Below, one piece after another: positions 24,349 to 33,879 of a DNA stretch of 64,000 bases. Position numbers and translations under genes: made by a program. The first letter of the stretch is position 1. Each line of letters opens with the position of its first letter. The notes under the pieces are model-generated. The model was not told the DNA's origin and made no database searches. It saw only the letters and a program-made list of their open reading frames with translations. This DNA is from Pseudomonadota bacterium (GTDB taxonomy: Bacteria; Pseudomonadota; Gammaproteobacteria; Burkholderiales; Burkholderiaceae_B). The stretch is taken from assembly GCA_023439305.1 (NCBI GenBank), contig JAEXOO010000003.1, forward strand, positions 62,001-126,000, read 5' to 3'.

Positions 24349-27003
24349 ATGCACGACATCCCCGCTATTTCTCTGGCCCAGCTACAGGAGCTGGACAGCG
24401 CCCGCACGGTGGTGCTGACCGTCAACAATCGCTATGCCCGCCGGCTGCTGGGGCAGTTGTCCGCGCGGCTTGCGCAGCAGGGCGGAACGGTGGCGGTGCC
24501 TGAAATCGTGCCGCTTGGCGCCTGGCTGGCGCAGGCCAGCGACCAACTGTGCTTTTCCGAGCAATGGCAGCCGGCAGCCCATCACATGGATCGTTTCGCC
24601 AGCCTGCAGCGCTGGGAACGCAGTATCGAGCAGTGCGAGCCAGAAGGCTATTTTCTGGATATGGCGCAGGCCGCGCGCTATGCCTGCGAGGCCGACACCT
24701 TGTTGGACGAATGGGAAATTGGATTGGACCCGTCGGAGGCCAGCGCCGACTACGAGCGTTTTCTGCAATGGCGCGCTCATTACCACGACAGCCTGACTCA
24801 AGAGGATCTGGATGACGCGAACCGTGCTTCGGGGCGGGTCGTGGCGGCTGTCGAAGCGGGTGCTTTGCACATGCGTCATGCTGATGTCGTATTGCATGGG
24901 TTTCACGAATTTTCGCCCCGATTGCAACGCTTGCTGGCGGGTTTGCAAGCCCTGGGCGTGAGGGTGCTGCAACTGGACCAAGTCGAGCCCGAGGCTAGGC
25001 GGGTGCAGCGCGTGCAGGCCCAGGACGCGGATACCGAATGGCGTCTGGCCGTGCGCTGGGCGCGCGGCCAATTGGATCGGGATCCCGAGGCCTGTGTCGC
25101 CATCGTGGCTGCTCAGCTGGAAACCCAATTGCCGCTGGTACACCGCTTGTTGCGACAAGCGATGAGCACGGAGCAAGGGGTGTTGCCTTATAACGTGGCG
25201 GCCGCCCGTGCTTTGGCGCAGTGGCCGCTGGTCGAGGGGGCGCTGGCTTGGCTCAAAGCCTTGTTCACGCTGGCAGAACGTGGCCGCGCGGAACCGGCTC
25301 TGCTGGGCGAGGCGCTGCGGGCCGGCGTCTGCCAGGCCGAGCAGGCAGAGGCGGGCGGGCGCGCCCAGATCGACAAGGCATGGCGCGACAATCGCATGAC
25401 CGTGGTGCGGCGCAATGAATTCGAGGACATGCTCAGTCGCTACGCGCCGCAATTGGCACAGGCCTGGCAAAAAGCGATGGCTGTCCTGCAAGGGACGCCC
25501 AGCGGTGTCCAGAGCGTGGATGTCTGGGCGGGCGTGATGCGCCAGTGCCTGCAGGCGCTGGGGTTTCCGGGCAGCGCCAGTCTGGACAGCGCCCAGTTTC
25601 AAACCTTGGAAGCTCTGGAGCAGTTGATGCTGCGTTTTGCGCAGCAGGCGCCGGTGCTGGGGCGCATCAGCGCCTTGCGCGCTCAGGGGGCCTTGGCACG
25701 CATGGCGCGTGAAAGCGTATTCCAGCCTCAGCGCGATCCGCGCGCGCGGCTGGATGTGCTGGGCTTTCTGGAGGCGGAGGGAGGTCGTTGGGACGCGGTC
25801 TGGGTGCTGGGACTCACGGATGAGGTCCTGCCGGCGGCCGTCAAGCCCAATCCGCTGATTCCCGCCCATGTGCTGCGGCGCGTGCAGGCTCCGCGCTCCA
25901 CGCCGGAGCGAGAGCTGGAGTGGGCCCGATGGATGATGGCGGCGCTGTTGCGCTGCGCCGACCGGGTGCTGTTGAGCTCCCCCTTGCATCTGGGCGAGCA
26001 GGTCCTGCGGCCCAGCCCCTTGATTGTGTCTTGGCCTGTGCTGGAGCAGACGTGGGAGCCGCCGTCGGGACAGCCGGCGGCGCTGCAGGCCTTGGAGGAC
26101 GCGCAGGGCCCTATCTTGCAGGCCGAAGAAACCATACGCGGCGGGATCAGCGTACTGGATACCCAGGCGCGCAATCCCCTGTGGGCATTTGTGAAATTCC
26201 GTCTGCATGGGCAGGCCTTGCCGGACTATGCCCGTCTGGGAGACATGAATACACGGGGTTTGTTTTTGCACCGCGCCGTCGAGCTGTTCTGGCGCAGTGT
26301 GCAGGATCAGGAAAATCTGCATGAACACATGGCGCAGGGCACGCTGAACCAGGTGCTTCGCGCCAGCGTGGAACAGGCCGCCCAGGAAGAGCTGTCTGAT
26401 TACGGCGTTGTTCTGCGCGCGCTGGAAATGGAGCGTGCCGTGGCCGTGCTGGACGAGTATGCGCAACAAGAAGCTCAGCGGCCGCCGTTCGCCTTGCAGG
26501 CCACCGAGGAAGACGTGAGCTGGAGCCGAGGGCTGCTGCGCCTTAGCCTGCGCTTGGATCGCCTGGATCGCCTGGCCGGTGACGAGCGTCTGCTGCTGGA
26601 CTATAAAACCGGCATCGGCGAACTGCGGCCCGACAAAGACTGGCTGCGCAGCCGGCCTGTGAATCTGCAACTGCCGTTTTACGCTGCTGTGCTGCAAGAG
26701 CAGGGGCTGCAGGTCAGCGGCCTGGCTTTTGTGCGTCTGCACGCCAGGCAGGTGGGATTCAGCGGGTTGGCCGAGCCGGGCATGGACATCGCCGGAATGA
26801 CGGAATTGGACAGCGGTCAGCAGTGGCAAGCCCAGTTGCTGAGCTGGAAGCAGGCCGTACAGGATCTGGCTGATGAGTTCATCCAGGGCCGGGCGATCAA
26901 CCAGATCTGGAACCGCAACGATCTGCAGTACTGCGATGTGTTGCCGTTCCTGCGTTTATTTCAGGAAGAACACGATGCCGTCAGTGATGGGGAGGTTCGA
27001 TGA
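24349..27003 (+). CDS. AddB-like PD-(D/E)XK nuclease / inactivated helicase subunit
   Basis: An 884-residue protein in the position and style of AddB/RexB: an inactive superfamily 1 helicase-like body followed by a C-terminal RecB-type nuclease domain. The nuclease motif LLLDYKTG is at about 748-755, followed by the QLPFYAAVL helix that holds the conserved Q/Y pair. The four cysteines of the AddB iron-sulfur cluster are not present near the C-terminus (only one Cys, in QYCDV), so it belongs to the proteobacterial branch often annotated as probable DNA repair protein. The ATG at 24349 is chosen because the frame upstream looks noncoding. The stop overlaps the next gene as ATGA, so the two subunits are coupled. 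Confidence 0.85.
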   Translation: MHDIPAISLAQLQELDSARTVVLTVNNRYARRLLGQLSARLAQQGGTVAVPEIVPLGAWLAQASDQLCFSEQWQPAAHHMDRFASLQRWERSIEQCEPEGYFLDMAQAARYACEADTLLDEWEIGLDPSEASADYERFLQWRAHYHDSLTQEDLDDANRASGRVVAAVEAGALHMRHADVVLHGFHEFSPRLQRLLAGLQALGVRVLQLDQVEPEARRVQRVQAQDADTEWRLAVRWARGQLDRDPEACVAIVAAQLETQLPLVHRLLRQAMSTEQGVLPYNVAAARALAQWPLVEGALAWLKALFTLAERGRAEPALLGEALRAGVCQAEQAEAGGRAQIDKAWRDNRMTVVRRNEFEDMLSRYAPQLAQAWQKAMAVLQGTPSGVQSVDVWAGVMRQCLQALGFPGSASLDSAQFQTLEALEQLMLRFAQQAPVLGRISALRAQGALARMARESVFQPQRDPRARLDVLGFLEAEGGRWDAVWVLGLTDEVLPAAVKPNPLIPAHVLRRVQAPRSTPERELEWARWMMAALLRCADRVLLSSPLHLGEQVLRPSPLIVSWPVLEQTWEPPSGQPAALQALEDAQGPILQAEETIRGGISVLDTQARNPLWAFVKFRLHGQALPDYARLGDMNTRGLFLHRAVELFWRSVQDQENLHEHMAQGTLNQVLRASVEQAAQEELSDYGVVLRALEMERAVAVLDEYAQQEAQRPPFALQATEEDVSWSRGLLRLSLRLDRLDRLAGDERLLLDYKTGIGELRPDKDWLRSRPVNLQLPFYAAVLQEQGLQVSGLAFVRLHARQVGFSGLAEPGMDIAGMTELDSGQQWQAQLLSWKQAVQDLADEFIQGRAINQIWNRNDLQYCDVLPFLRLFQEEHDAVSDGEVR

Positions 27004-30000
27004 GCATGCAGCCTAGCGATAGCGGGGCCCGCAGCCGGGCCTTGGATCCGGATTCCTCATTTCTTGTGCAGGCGCCGGCAGGCTCGGGCAAGACCGAGCT
27101 GCTCACGGATCGGATACTGGGCCTGCTGGCCCGGGTGGAGCGGCCCGAAGAAATCGTGGCCATTACTTTCACGCGCAAGGCGGCGGCTGAAATGCACGCC
27201 CGCGTGCTGGAAAAACTGGCGGCAGCGGATGAGCCTTGCCCCACGGAATCCTATCGGGTGCGCAGTTGGGAGCTGGCCAGCCAGGCCATGCGCCGCAATC
27301 GCGAGCAGAAATGGGATTTGCTGGCCTACCCGGCTCGATTGAGCATCCGCACGATTGACTCCTTGTGCGCGCACCTGGTGCGGGCCATGCCCTGGGTGAC
27401 TGGGCTGGGCGGCGTGCCGGCCATTTCCGACAACGCGCTGGAGCATTACGAGTCTGCGGCCTGGGCCACGCTGGAAATGGCGGAAAGTGTGCCCAGCGTA
27501 GCCCGCTTTCTGGAACACATGGATGTGAATCTGGCCCAGGCCCAGGCCCTGCTGGCCGCCATGCTGGCCAGCCGCGATCAGTGGCTGCCGGCTCTGGGTG
27601 CGGGCGGAGATGTCGCCTTGCTGCAGGACAGTCTGCGTCAGGTCGTCGAGCAGCAACTGGCGCAGTTGCGTGCTTGTCTGCCGCCCGGCTGGGCGCAGAC
27701 GCTGGCCCCGCTTGCTCGTTTTGCCGCCGGCAATCTGGGCGAAGGCGATCTTATGGCCTTGGCCGATTGGACTGGCGATCCGCTGGAGCCGGTCATGGAC
27801 GAGCTGCCGCGCTGGCGCGGCCTGGCCAGTCTGTTGCTGACCAACGACGGGGGCCTGCGCAAGAGCCTGACGGTGCGCAACGGGTTTCCGCCCAAGACTG
27901 CCGAGAAAGAGATCCTGGCGGATTGGCTGGGACGGTGCCTGGGGGCCGAGCCCTGGGTGTCCCGCTTGTCCAGCGCGCGTCTTTTGCCGCAGCAGTATTC
28001 CGAGCGGCAGCAAGAAGTGCTGGCCAACTTGATTCAGGTGCTGTGGTTGGCGGCGGCGCAGCTCAAGCTGCGCTTCGCCGAAAAATCAGAGGTCGATTTC
28101 ACCGAGATCGCTCAGCGCGCGCTGGAGGCCCTGGGCGATGCGCAGGAGCCCGGCGAGTTGCTGTTGCGCATGGATCGATCCATACGCCATTTGCTGGTGG
28201 ACGAATTCCAGGATACCAGTCAGTCTCAAGTGCAGTTGCTGGAACGGCTGACCAGCGGCTGGGAGCCGGGCGATGGGCGCAGCCTGTTCCTGGTGGGCGA
28301 TCCCATGCAGTCCATCTACCGCTTTCGCAAGGCGGAAGTAGGCCTGTTCCTGCGGGTATGGCAGGATAGACATTTGGGCGATGTTGAACTCGAGCCGCTG
28401 AATCTGACCAACAACTTTCGTTCGCATCCGCGCCTGGTGGAGTGGGTGAATCAGGTAGGGGCAAATTTATTTCCACGTCAGTCCGACCCGGAGCTGGGCA
28501 TGGTTACCTACGAGTCGTCGACGGCGTTCAAGCCCGACGAGCCGGGTGCTGCTGTGGATTTCCATCCATCCTGGCACTTTCGTTTGGGCCGAGGCGAAGA
28601 TGGCGCGGCGGCCGAGCTGGCCGCCCAGGAAGAAGCGGTGGAGCAGGCTGTGCGCTGCGCAGGCGCGGCTTTGGAGCGCCATGCCGACAGCGCGCATCCG
28701 GTGGCCATTCTGGTGCGGGCCCGTTCACACTTGAATGGCCTGGTGCGCCGGCTGGGCGAGCAGGGGATTCCTTGCCGCGCCGTGGAGCTGGAGCCCTTGC
28801 AGCAGCGTCCCGTCGTAGCGGATCTGGTGCAGCTTGTGCGGGCCCTGGCCCATCCGGCGGATCGCCTGGCGTGGTTGTCCCTGTTGCGTTCCCCCTTGAT
28901 CGGATTGCGCCTGGACAGTCTGTACCGCCTGTGCGCTCTGCACCCCCGGCAGTCCATGCCCGAGCTGCTGCGCGCCTGTGATGCCCAGGATTGGGAGCCG
29001 CAGGAGCGGGATCGCATGCTGTTCGCCCGGCAGGTTCTGCTGGATGCCGGCAACCGCAGCGGCTTGATGCCCTTTGCCGCCTGGGTGCAGGAATGCTGGA
29101 CCCGCTTGGGAGGGCCCAGGGCCTATCCCTCGATCGCCGATCAGGCGGATGCCGAACAGGTGCTGCGTCTGCTGGAGGAGTTGTGTCCTTATGGGCCGCC
29201 TGACCAGCAGCAGTTGCAGACCCGTGTGGAATCCTTGTATTCCACGCCGCAGGGGTCGGGCAAGGCGGTGGAGGTCATGACCATCCACAAATCCAAGGGA
29301 TTGGAGTTCGAAACGGTGATTCTGTTCGGCTTGCACAAGCAATCGGCTGCAGATTCTGAACCCTTGATCCGTTTGGAGCACAGCGCCGAGAGGTTAATTC
29401 TGGGCCCGATCACCCACAAGGCCAGCGACGAGCGCGATCCCGTCTCGCAATTCCTGGCGGCGCGCGAGAAAATTCGCGCCGAACAAGAAAGCCATCGATT
29501 GCTGTATGTAGCCTTGACCCGGGCGCGGCAAGAGCTGCACCTGTTTGCCGAGCTCAGCGTCACGCAGGACAAAGGTCTGCGCGAACCCGACGCCCGCTCT
29601 CTGCTCAGCCGCCTGTGGTCTGCTGTGCCGCCGCCGTCCGTTCCCGCCTGGCAGGCGGTGCAGGGCGCTCAGGAAGACGGGCAGGCGGTCGGACCGCCCT
29701 TGTTGCGAGTCATGGATCTGCCGGATTTGCCCGCCAGCTTGCAGGCCGGAGCGGGGCAGGCGACCCAGGCCTGGAGCTGGTCCCTGGATACGAGTCACGA
29801 AACCGCGATCGGGACGGTGGCCCACGCCTGGCTGGAAAAGCTGGGGCGTGAAGGCCTGCAGGACTGGCCCCTGGATCGTCTGCGCGACAGTAAAGGGGTG
29901 ATGCGGCGGCAGCTGCAGCGCGCCGGTGTGCCGGCCGTCTATCTGGATGATGCCGGGCAGGCCCTGTTCGAAGCGGTGGCGGCGACGGTGCAGACCGAAC

Positions 30001-30296
30001 AGGGCCGTTGGCTGCTGGGGGCGGCGCGCGCGCATCGCGAATGGTCGCTGCTGGATGTCAGCGGCCGGGTATCGATCATTGATCTGGCGATTTCACAGGA
30101 AGATCACTGGCTGGTCGTGGACTACAAGACCAGCCGGCCCGGGCCTGATGAAAGTCTGGAGGTATTCCGGGAACGTATGCTGCAGCGTTATGCGCCGCAA
30201 CTGGAACGTTATTGCGCCCAGGTGTCGGCGCTGGATGGCCGCCCGGCGCGGGGAGCTCTTTATTTCCCGCGAGTGGATCTGTGGGTGCCGTATTAA
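27000..30296 (+). CDS. AddA-like UvrD-family helicase-nuclease
   Basis: A 1098-residue superfamily 1A helicase with a C-terminal nuclease, the partner of the preceding AddB-like protein. Walker A is QAPAGSGKTE (24-33) and motif Ia is AITFTRKAAAEM. Motif II is LLVDEFQDTSQ near 400, the TIHKSKGLEF motif lies near residue 760, and YVALTRAR is motif VI near 836. The nuclease site VVDYKTS is at about 1039-1045 with a downstream QLERY helix. Such pairs unwind and resect double-strand breaks for RecA loading, usually under Chi control; the Chi sequence here is unknown. recB, recC and recD are absent from the window but could be elsewhere. Confidence 0.9.
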   Translation: MSMQPSDSGARSRALDPDSSFLVQAPAGSGKTELLTDRILGLLARVERPEEIVAITFTRKAAAEMHARVLEKLAAADEPCPTESYRVRSWELASQAMRRNREQKWDLLAYPARLSIRTIDSLCAHLVRAMPWVTGLGGVPAISDNALEHYESAAWATLEMAESVPSVARFLEHMDVNLAQAQALLAAMLASRDQWLPALGAGGDVALLQDSLRQVVEQQLAQLRACLPPGWAQTLAPLARFAAGNLGEGDLMALADWTGDPLEPVMDELPRWRGLASLLLTNDGGLRKSLTVRNGFPPKTAEKEILADWLGRCLGAEPWVSRLSSARLLPQQYSERQQEVLANLIQVLWLAAAQLKLRFAEKSEVDFTEIAQRALEALGDAQEPGELLLRMDRSIRHLLVDEFQDTSQSQVQLLERLTSGWEPGDGRSLFLVGDPMQSIYRFRKAEVGLFLRVWQDRHLGDVELEPLNLTNNFRSHPRLVEWVNQVGANLFPRQSDPELGMVTYESSTAFKPDEPGAAVDFHPSWHFRLGRGEDGAAAELAAQEEAVEQAVRCAGAALERHADSAHPVAILVRARSHLNGLVRRLGEQGIPCRAVELEPLQQRPVVADLVQLVRALAHPADRLAWLSLLRSPLIGLRLDSLYRLCALHPRQSMPELLRACDAQDWEPQERDRMLFARQVLLDAGNRSGLMPFAAWVQECWTRLGGPRAYPSIADQADAEQVLRLLEELCPYGPPDQQQLQTRVESLYSTPQGSGKAVEVMTIHKSKGLEFETVILFGLHKQSAADSEPLIRLEHSAERLILGPITHKASDERDPVSQFLAAREKIRAEQESHRLLYVALTRARQELHLFAELSVTQDKGLREPDARSLLSRLWSAVPPPSVPAWQAVQGAQEDGQAVGPPLLRVMDLPDLPASLQAGAGQATQAWSWSLDTSHETAIGTVAHAWLEKLGREGLQDWPLDRLRDSKGVMRRQLQRAGVPAVYLDDAGQALFEAVAATVQTEQGRWLLGAARAHREWSLLDVSGRVSIIDLAISQEDHWLVVDYKTSRPGPDESLEVFRERMLQRYAPQLERYCAQVSALDGRPARGALYFPRVDLWVPY

Positions 30297-30309
30297 GCGT
30301 GAATGGTGT

Positions 30310-30315
30310 TACACT
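30310..30315 (+). promoter_or_regulatory. Possible -10 element for the 4.5S RNA gene
   Basis: TACACT stands 7 bp before the predicted 5' end of the SRP RNA. No clear TTGACA-like -35 lies at standard spacing. Confidence 0.45.
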
Positions 30316-30322
30316 ACTAGAC

Positions 30323-30417
30323 GGCGGGCCCCTCCGCATGGTTCGGCGGTGAATCTGGTCAGGTCGGGAACGAAGCAGCCACAGCCGTGCAGAATCAGTG
30401 CCGGAGTCAGGCTCGCC
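30323..30417 (+). ncRNA. ffs: 4.5S signal recognition particle RNA
   Basis: The terminal arms GGCGGGCC and GGCTCGCC pair (one G-U). The diagnostic apical domain reads GGTCAGGTCGGGAACGAAGC (30357-30376), followed by AGCCACAGCCG, which contains the internal loop that binds Ffh. The length of about 95 nt is normal for a proteobacterial 4.5S RNA. It is placed between the AddA-like gene and dnaX, as in other Burkholderiales. Confidence 0.95.
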
Positions 30418-30534
30418 ACTTCACATACTTGCCGGGTTAGTGCGCCCGGTCTGTCTGCTCCCCTCGGGCACCGAATCCGGTACACTTTTCCTTTCGCTTA
30501 TCTGTGTTGATGGCTTTGGCCGTCCGGAATTCGC

Positions 30535-32733
30535 ATGACCTATCTTGTTCTGGCCCGAAAATGGCGCCCTCGCTCCTTCGATACCCTGATCGGACAGGAT
30601 CACGTGGTGCGTGCTTTGACGCACGCCCTGTCCACGCAACGCCTGCATCATGCGTGGCTCTTTACGGGCACGCGAGGCGTGGGCAAGACGACCTTGTCGC
30701 GCATTCTGGCCAAATCGCTCAACTGTGAAACCGGCATCACCGCCACGCCCTGCGGCACCTGCCGCGCCTGCACGGAAATTGATGCGGGCCGCTTCGTGGA
30801 CTATGTGGAGCTGGACGCGGCCTCCAACCGCGGCGTCGAGGAAATGACCCAGCTTCTCGAGCAGGCGGTGTATGCGCCAAGCTCCGGCCGCTACAAGGTC
30901 TACATGATCGACGAAGTTCACATGCTGACCGGTCATGCCTTCAATGCCATGCTCAAGACGCTGGAAGAGCCGCCGCCGCACGTCAAGTTCATCCTGGCGA
31001 CCACGGACCCTCAGAAAATCCCGGTCACGGTGTTGTCGCGTTGTCTGCAGTTCAATCTGAAGCAGATGACGGTGCCGGCTATTGTCGAGCATCTGCAGGA
31101 TATTCTGGCCCAGGAGGGCATGCAGTTCGACGTGCCCGCCCTGCGCCTGCTGGCGCAGGCGGCGGCCGGGTCCATGCGCGACGCGCTGTCGCTGACCGAC
31201 CAGGCCATTGCCTACAGTGCCGGCGACCTCAGCTCGGCGGCCGTGCAGGCCATGCTGGGCACCATCGATCAGCGCCATCTGGCGCAGTTACTGCAGGCCC
31301 TGGTGGCTTACGATGCGCGCGCCATCATGGCGGTGGCTGATGACTTAGCCTTGCGTGGCCTGTCCTATTCGGGCGCGCTCGCCGATCTGGCCACTCTGCT
31401 GTCACGCATCGCCATCGAACAGCGCATCGCCGGCACTATTACCGACGACGACCCGCTGGCCGGTCCTGTGCGTGCCCTGGCACCCACCTTGTCGCCGGAT
31501 CACGTGCAACTGTTTTATTCCGTGGCGGTTCACAGCCGTCAGGAACTATCCCTGGCGCCGGACGAATATGCCGGTTTTGTCATGGCCTGCCTGCGCATGC
31601 TGGCCCTGCTGCCCGAGCCGGTGCCTGCGCAGCCGGCGCCGCCTGATGGATCGGGCGGAGAGCGCACCGCGCCCGTGACGACCGTTCCTGTGGCCGCCGC
31701 GCCTGCGCCGACCGTACCTACGCCGGCCGCGCTTGAACCCGTAGCTGCCCCTTCTGCTTCGGCGCAGCAGGCGCCCGCTGCAGCCCCGCCAGTGGAACAG
31801 CCATCCCCGGTCGATTCTGTTGTCGCCCCGGTCCCGACCCCGGCACCTGCTGCCGTGGCCGACTCTGTCGTTCAGTCTGCAGGTGGCGCGGCGGCGCTGG
31901 ATCGTGCGCCGGCTGATCAGGATGATTTTGTCCCTGCCTGGGAAGAAGCGCCGCCTGATTCGGAACCGACCGCTCAGGCTCCACACCCAGCGGCGGAGCC
32001 GGAAAATCGGCCTGCGCCGGTTTCTCAGGACGTCCAGCCTGCCCAGACGCCAGAACAGTTGCAATCGGCCGTTCCGCCGCAAACCACGCCTGCTCCCGAC
32101 GATGCGCGTGTGGATGATGGTCAGCAGGAACCCGCCTGGCTGTCCGAAGGCATGGACGAGGAATTCGAGAACTATCAGCCAGCCGGCATGGACGCCACGG
32201 CGGGTGGCGACGATGATGACGATGTGCCGCCGCTGCCGGCCTCGGGCAACTTCATGCCCGATGGCGAGCTGGGCCTGCCTGTGGCGGTGCCCGATGCGGG
32301 GCAGGCTCGCGACGGCCATCGAGCCGTCCGTCTGGGCGGCATGACGGCAGAGAAGTGGCCTGCGGTGGCGGCGGAATTGCCGGTCAGTGGCTGGGCGGCG
32401 GAACTGGCTCGCCAGAGCGAATGGGTCGGGCTGAAGGGCCAGGAAATCCATTTGCGCGCCAAGATCAAGGCTACTGAAGGCAGCCAGGGCAAGGCGCGGC
32501 TGCGTACCGTTCTGACAGAGTACTTCGGCCAGTCCGTGCAACTGGCCATTGAATACGGAGATACCGGCGACGCCACGGCGCATGCCGTGGAGCAGGCCAA
32601 GCTGGCGGAGCGCCAGCGGCAGGCCGAAGAGCAGGTTACCCAGGATCCCTTTGTCTTGACCCTGATCCGGGACTTTGGCGCCAGCGTCAAAGAAGGATCG
32701 GTCAAGGCTGCACCCTTGGTTCGGGCTGCCTGA
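30535..32733 (+). CDS. dnaX: DNA polymerase III subunit tau (gamma/tau)
   Basis: A 732-residue clamp-loader ATPase and replisome organiser. Walker A GTRGVGKTT is at 45-53. The zinc site is C64, C73, C76 and C79, the SRC-type arginine finger lies near VLSRCLQF (about 168), and the sensor/lid domain III extends to about 360. Residues roughly 362-560 form a long, low-complexity Pro/Ala/acidic linker, and the final 170 residues are the tau-specific domain that contacts DnaB and the polymerase. I see no A-AAA-AAG slippery run that would give gamma by frameshift. It is followed by ybaB and recR in the standard order. Confidence 0.96.
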   Translation: MTYLVLARKWRPRSFDTLIGQDHVVRALTHALSTQRLHHAWLFTGTRGVGKTTLSRILAKSLNCETGITATPCGTCRACTEIDAGRFVDYVELDAASNRGVEEMTQLLEQAVYAPSSGRYKVYMIDEVHMLTGHAFNAMLKTLEEPPPHVKFILATTDPQKIPVTVLSRCLQFNLKQMTVPAIVEHLQDILAQEGMQFDVPALRLLAQAAAGSMRDALSLTDQAIAYSAGDLSSAAVQAMLGTIDQRHLAQLLQALVAYDARAIMAVADDLALRGLSYSGALADLATLLSRIAIEQRIAGTITDDDPLAGPVRALAPTLSPDHVQLFYSVAVHSRQELSLAPDEYAGFVMACLRMLALLPEPVPAQPAPPDGSGGERTAPVTTVPVAAAPAPTVPTPAALEPVAAPSASAQQAPAAAPPVEQPSPVDSVVAPVPTPAPAAVADSVVQSAGGAAALDRAPADQDDFVPAWEEAPPDSEPTAQAPHPAAEPENRPAPVSQDVQPAQTPEQLQSAVPPQTTPAPDDARVDDGQQEPAWLSEGMDEEFENYQPAGMDATAGGDDDDDVPPLPASGNFMPDGELGLPVAVPDAGQARDGHRAVRLGGMTAEKWPAVAAELPVSGWAAELARQSEWVGLKGQEIHLRAKIKATEGSQGKARLRTVLTEYFGQSVQLAIEYGDTGDATAHAVEQAKLAERQRQAEEQVTQDPFVLTLIRDFGASVKEGSVKAAPLVRAA

Positions 32734-32772
32734 GCGGCCCTTGTTCAATTCAGATAATCAGGAAATCACATC

Positions 32773-33099
32773 ATGATGAAAGGTCAGATCGCCGGCTTGA
32801 TGCGTCAGGCGCAGCAGATGCAGGAAAACATGAAGAAGGCGCAGGAAGCCTTGGCCGAGATCGAAGTCGAAGGTGTGTCGGGCGGCGGGCTGGTCAAGGT
32901 CACCATGAGCTGTCGTCACGACGTGCGCCGCGTGTCTATCGACCCCAGCTTGCTGGAAGATGACAAGGACATGCTGGAAGACCTGATCGCCGCTGCCTTC
33001 AATGACGCGCAGCGCAAGGCCGAAGCCACTTCGCAGGAAAAAATGGCGGGTGTCACGGCCGGCATGCCACTGCCTCCCGGCATGAAATTCCCGTTCTGA
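32773..33099 (+). CDS. ybaB: YbaB/EbfC nucleoid-associated protein
   Basis: A 108-residue DNA-binding protein that forms tweezer-like dimers. The N-terminal coiled helix is MKGQIAGLMRQAQQMQENMKKAQ, the middle has VSGGGLVKVTMSC, and the C-terminus is Met-rich (PPGMKFPF), all typical. It starts with two consecutive ATGs, and I use the first. The stop overlaps the recR start by one base (TGATG), so recR translation is probably coupled. Confidence 0.96.
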   Translation: MMKGQIAGLMRQAQQMQENMKKAQEALAEIEVEGVSGGGLVKVTMSCRHDVRRVSIDPSLLEDDKDMLEDLIAAAFNDAQRKAEATSQEKMAGVTAGMPLPPGMKFPF

Positions 33100-33710
33100 T
33101 GAACGAACCGCAGATCGCCGAACCCGAACCGCTTCGGGTTCTGATCCAAGCCCTGCGCCGCCTGCCCGGGGTGGGCGAACGCAGTGCGCGCCGCATGGCC
33201 TATCACCTGTTGCAGCATGACCTGGTGGGGGCGGACCAGCTCAGCCGCGCGCTGGAGCAGGCGACCCAAACCTTGCGCCATTGCCGGCGCTGCAACGGTT
33301 TTACCGTGCTGGAGGTCTGCGAGACCTGTTCCAATCCGCGCCGGGATCCCGCGCTGCTGTGCGTGGTGGAAACACCGGCAGATCAAAACATGATCGAGGC
33401 TACTCATGGCTACCGCGGCCTGTATTACGTCCTGATGGGGCGTTTGACGCCGCTGGAAGGCATAGGGCCGGACGCTCTGCAATTTGACCGGTTGCTGGAG
33501 CGGGCGGGGGATGGGCAGGTGCAGGAAGTCATTCTGGCCACCAATTTCACCGCTGAAGGCGAAACCACGGCTCACCATCTGGCAGAAATGCTGGGCAGCC
33601 AAGGCCTGAAGGTCACGCGCCTGGCGCGCGGCGTGCCTGCCGGCAGCGAACTGGAATACGTAGACCCAGGCACGATCGCCTGGGCCTTGATGGAGCGACG
33701 CGCCACCTAG
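33099..33710 (+). CDS. recR: Recombination mediator RecR
   Basis: A 203-residue protein that acts with RecO and RecF to load RecA at gaps. The N-terminal helix-hairpin-helix is LRRLPGVGERSARRMAYHLL (about 19-38). The zinc finger is C62, C65, C74 and C77, and a Toprim domain follows from about 84. The C-terminal Walker B-like segment ends in ELEYVDPGTIAWAL. Normal length (about 200). A GC-rich hairpin (GCGCGGGC/GCCCGCGC, around 33750) follows without a T run. Confidence 0.96.
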   Translation: MNEPQIAEPEPLRVLIQALRRLPGVGERSARRMAYHLLQHDLVGADQLSRALEQATQTLRHCRRCNGFTVLEVCETCSNPRRDPALLCVVETPADQNMIEATHGYRGLYYVLMGRLTPLEGIGPDALQFDRLLERAGDGQVQEVILATNFTAEGETTAHHLAEMLGSQGLKVTRLARGVPAGSELEYVDPGTIAWALMERRAT

Positions 33711-33879
33711 CGTCTGCTGATCGGTTCAAGGCCTGCCGTGTCGCGCGGGCGGTTTTCCTGTGCCCGCGCATGCCGAGCATGTGGCGGTCATTTGATCGGC
33801 GGCTGTCCGGAATCCTTCGTTTTAGTAGTATAAGTATTAGGCCTTTACTTAATGACTACACAACAAGAAGGGGATTCCC

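Noticed and set aside
24341..24351. TGTTCCCCATG before the AddB-like start, resembling the start of the CRISPR repeat
   Set aside because: Only nine bases match GTGTTCCCC and the rest of the repeat is missing; probably chance.
24382..26829. 815-codon minus-strand ORF opposite the AddB-like gene
   Set aside because: Antisense shadow with Gln/Leu/Arg-rich translation and no domains.
30535..32733. Programmed frameshift in dnaX to make gamma
   Set aside because: I looked for an A-rich slippery heptamer near the end of domain III and in the linker and found none.
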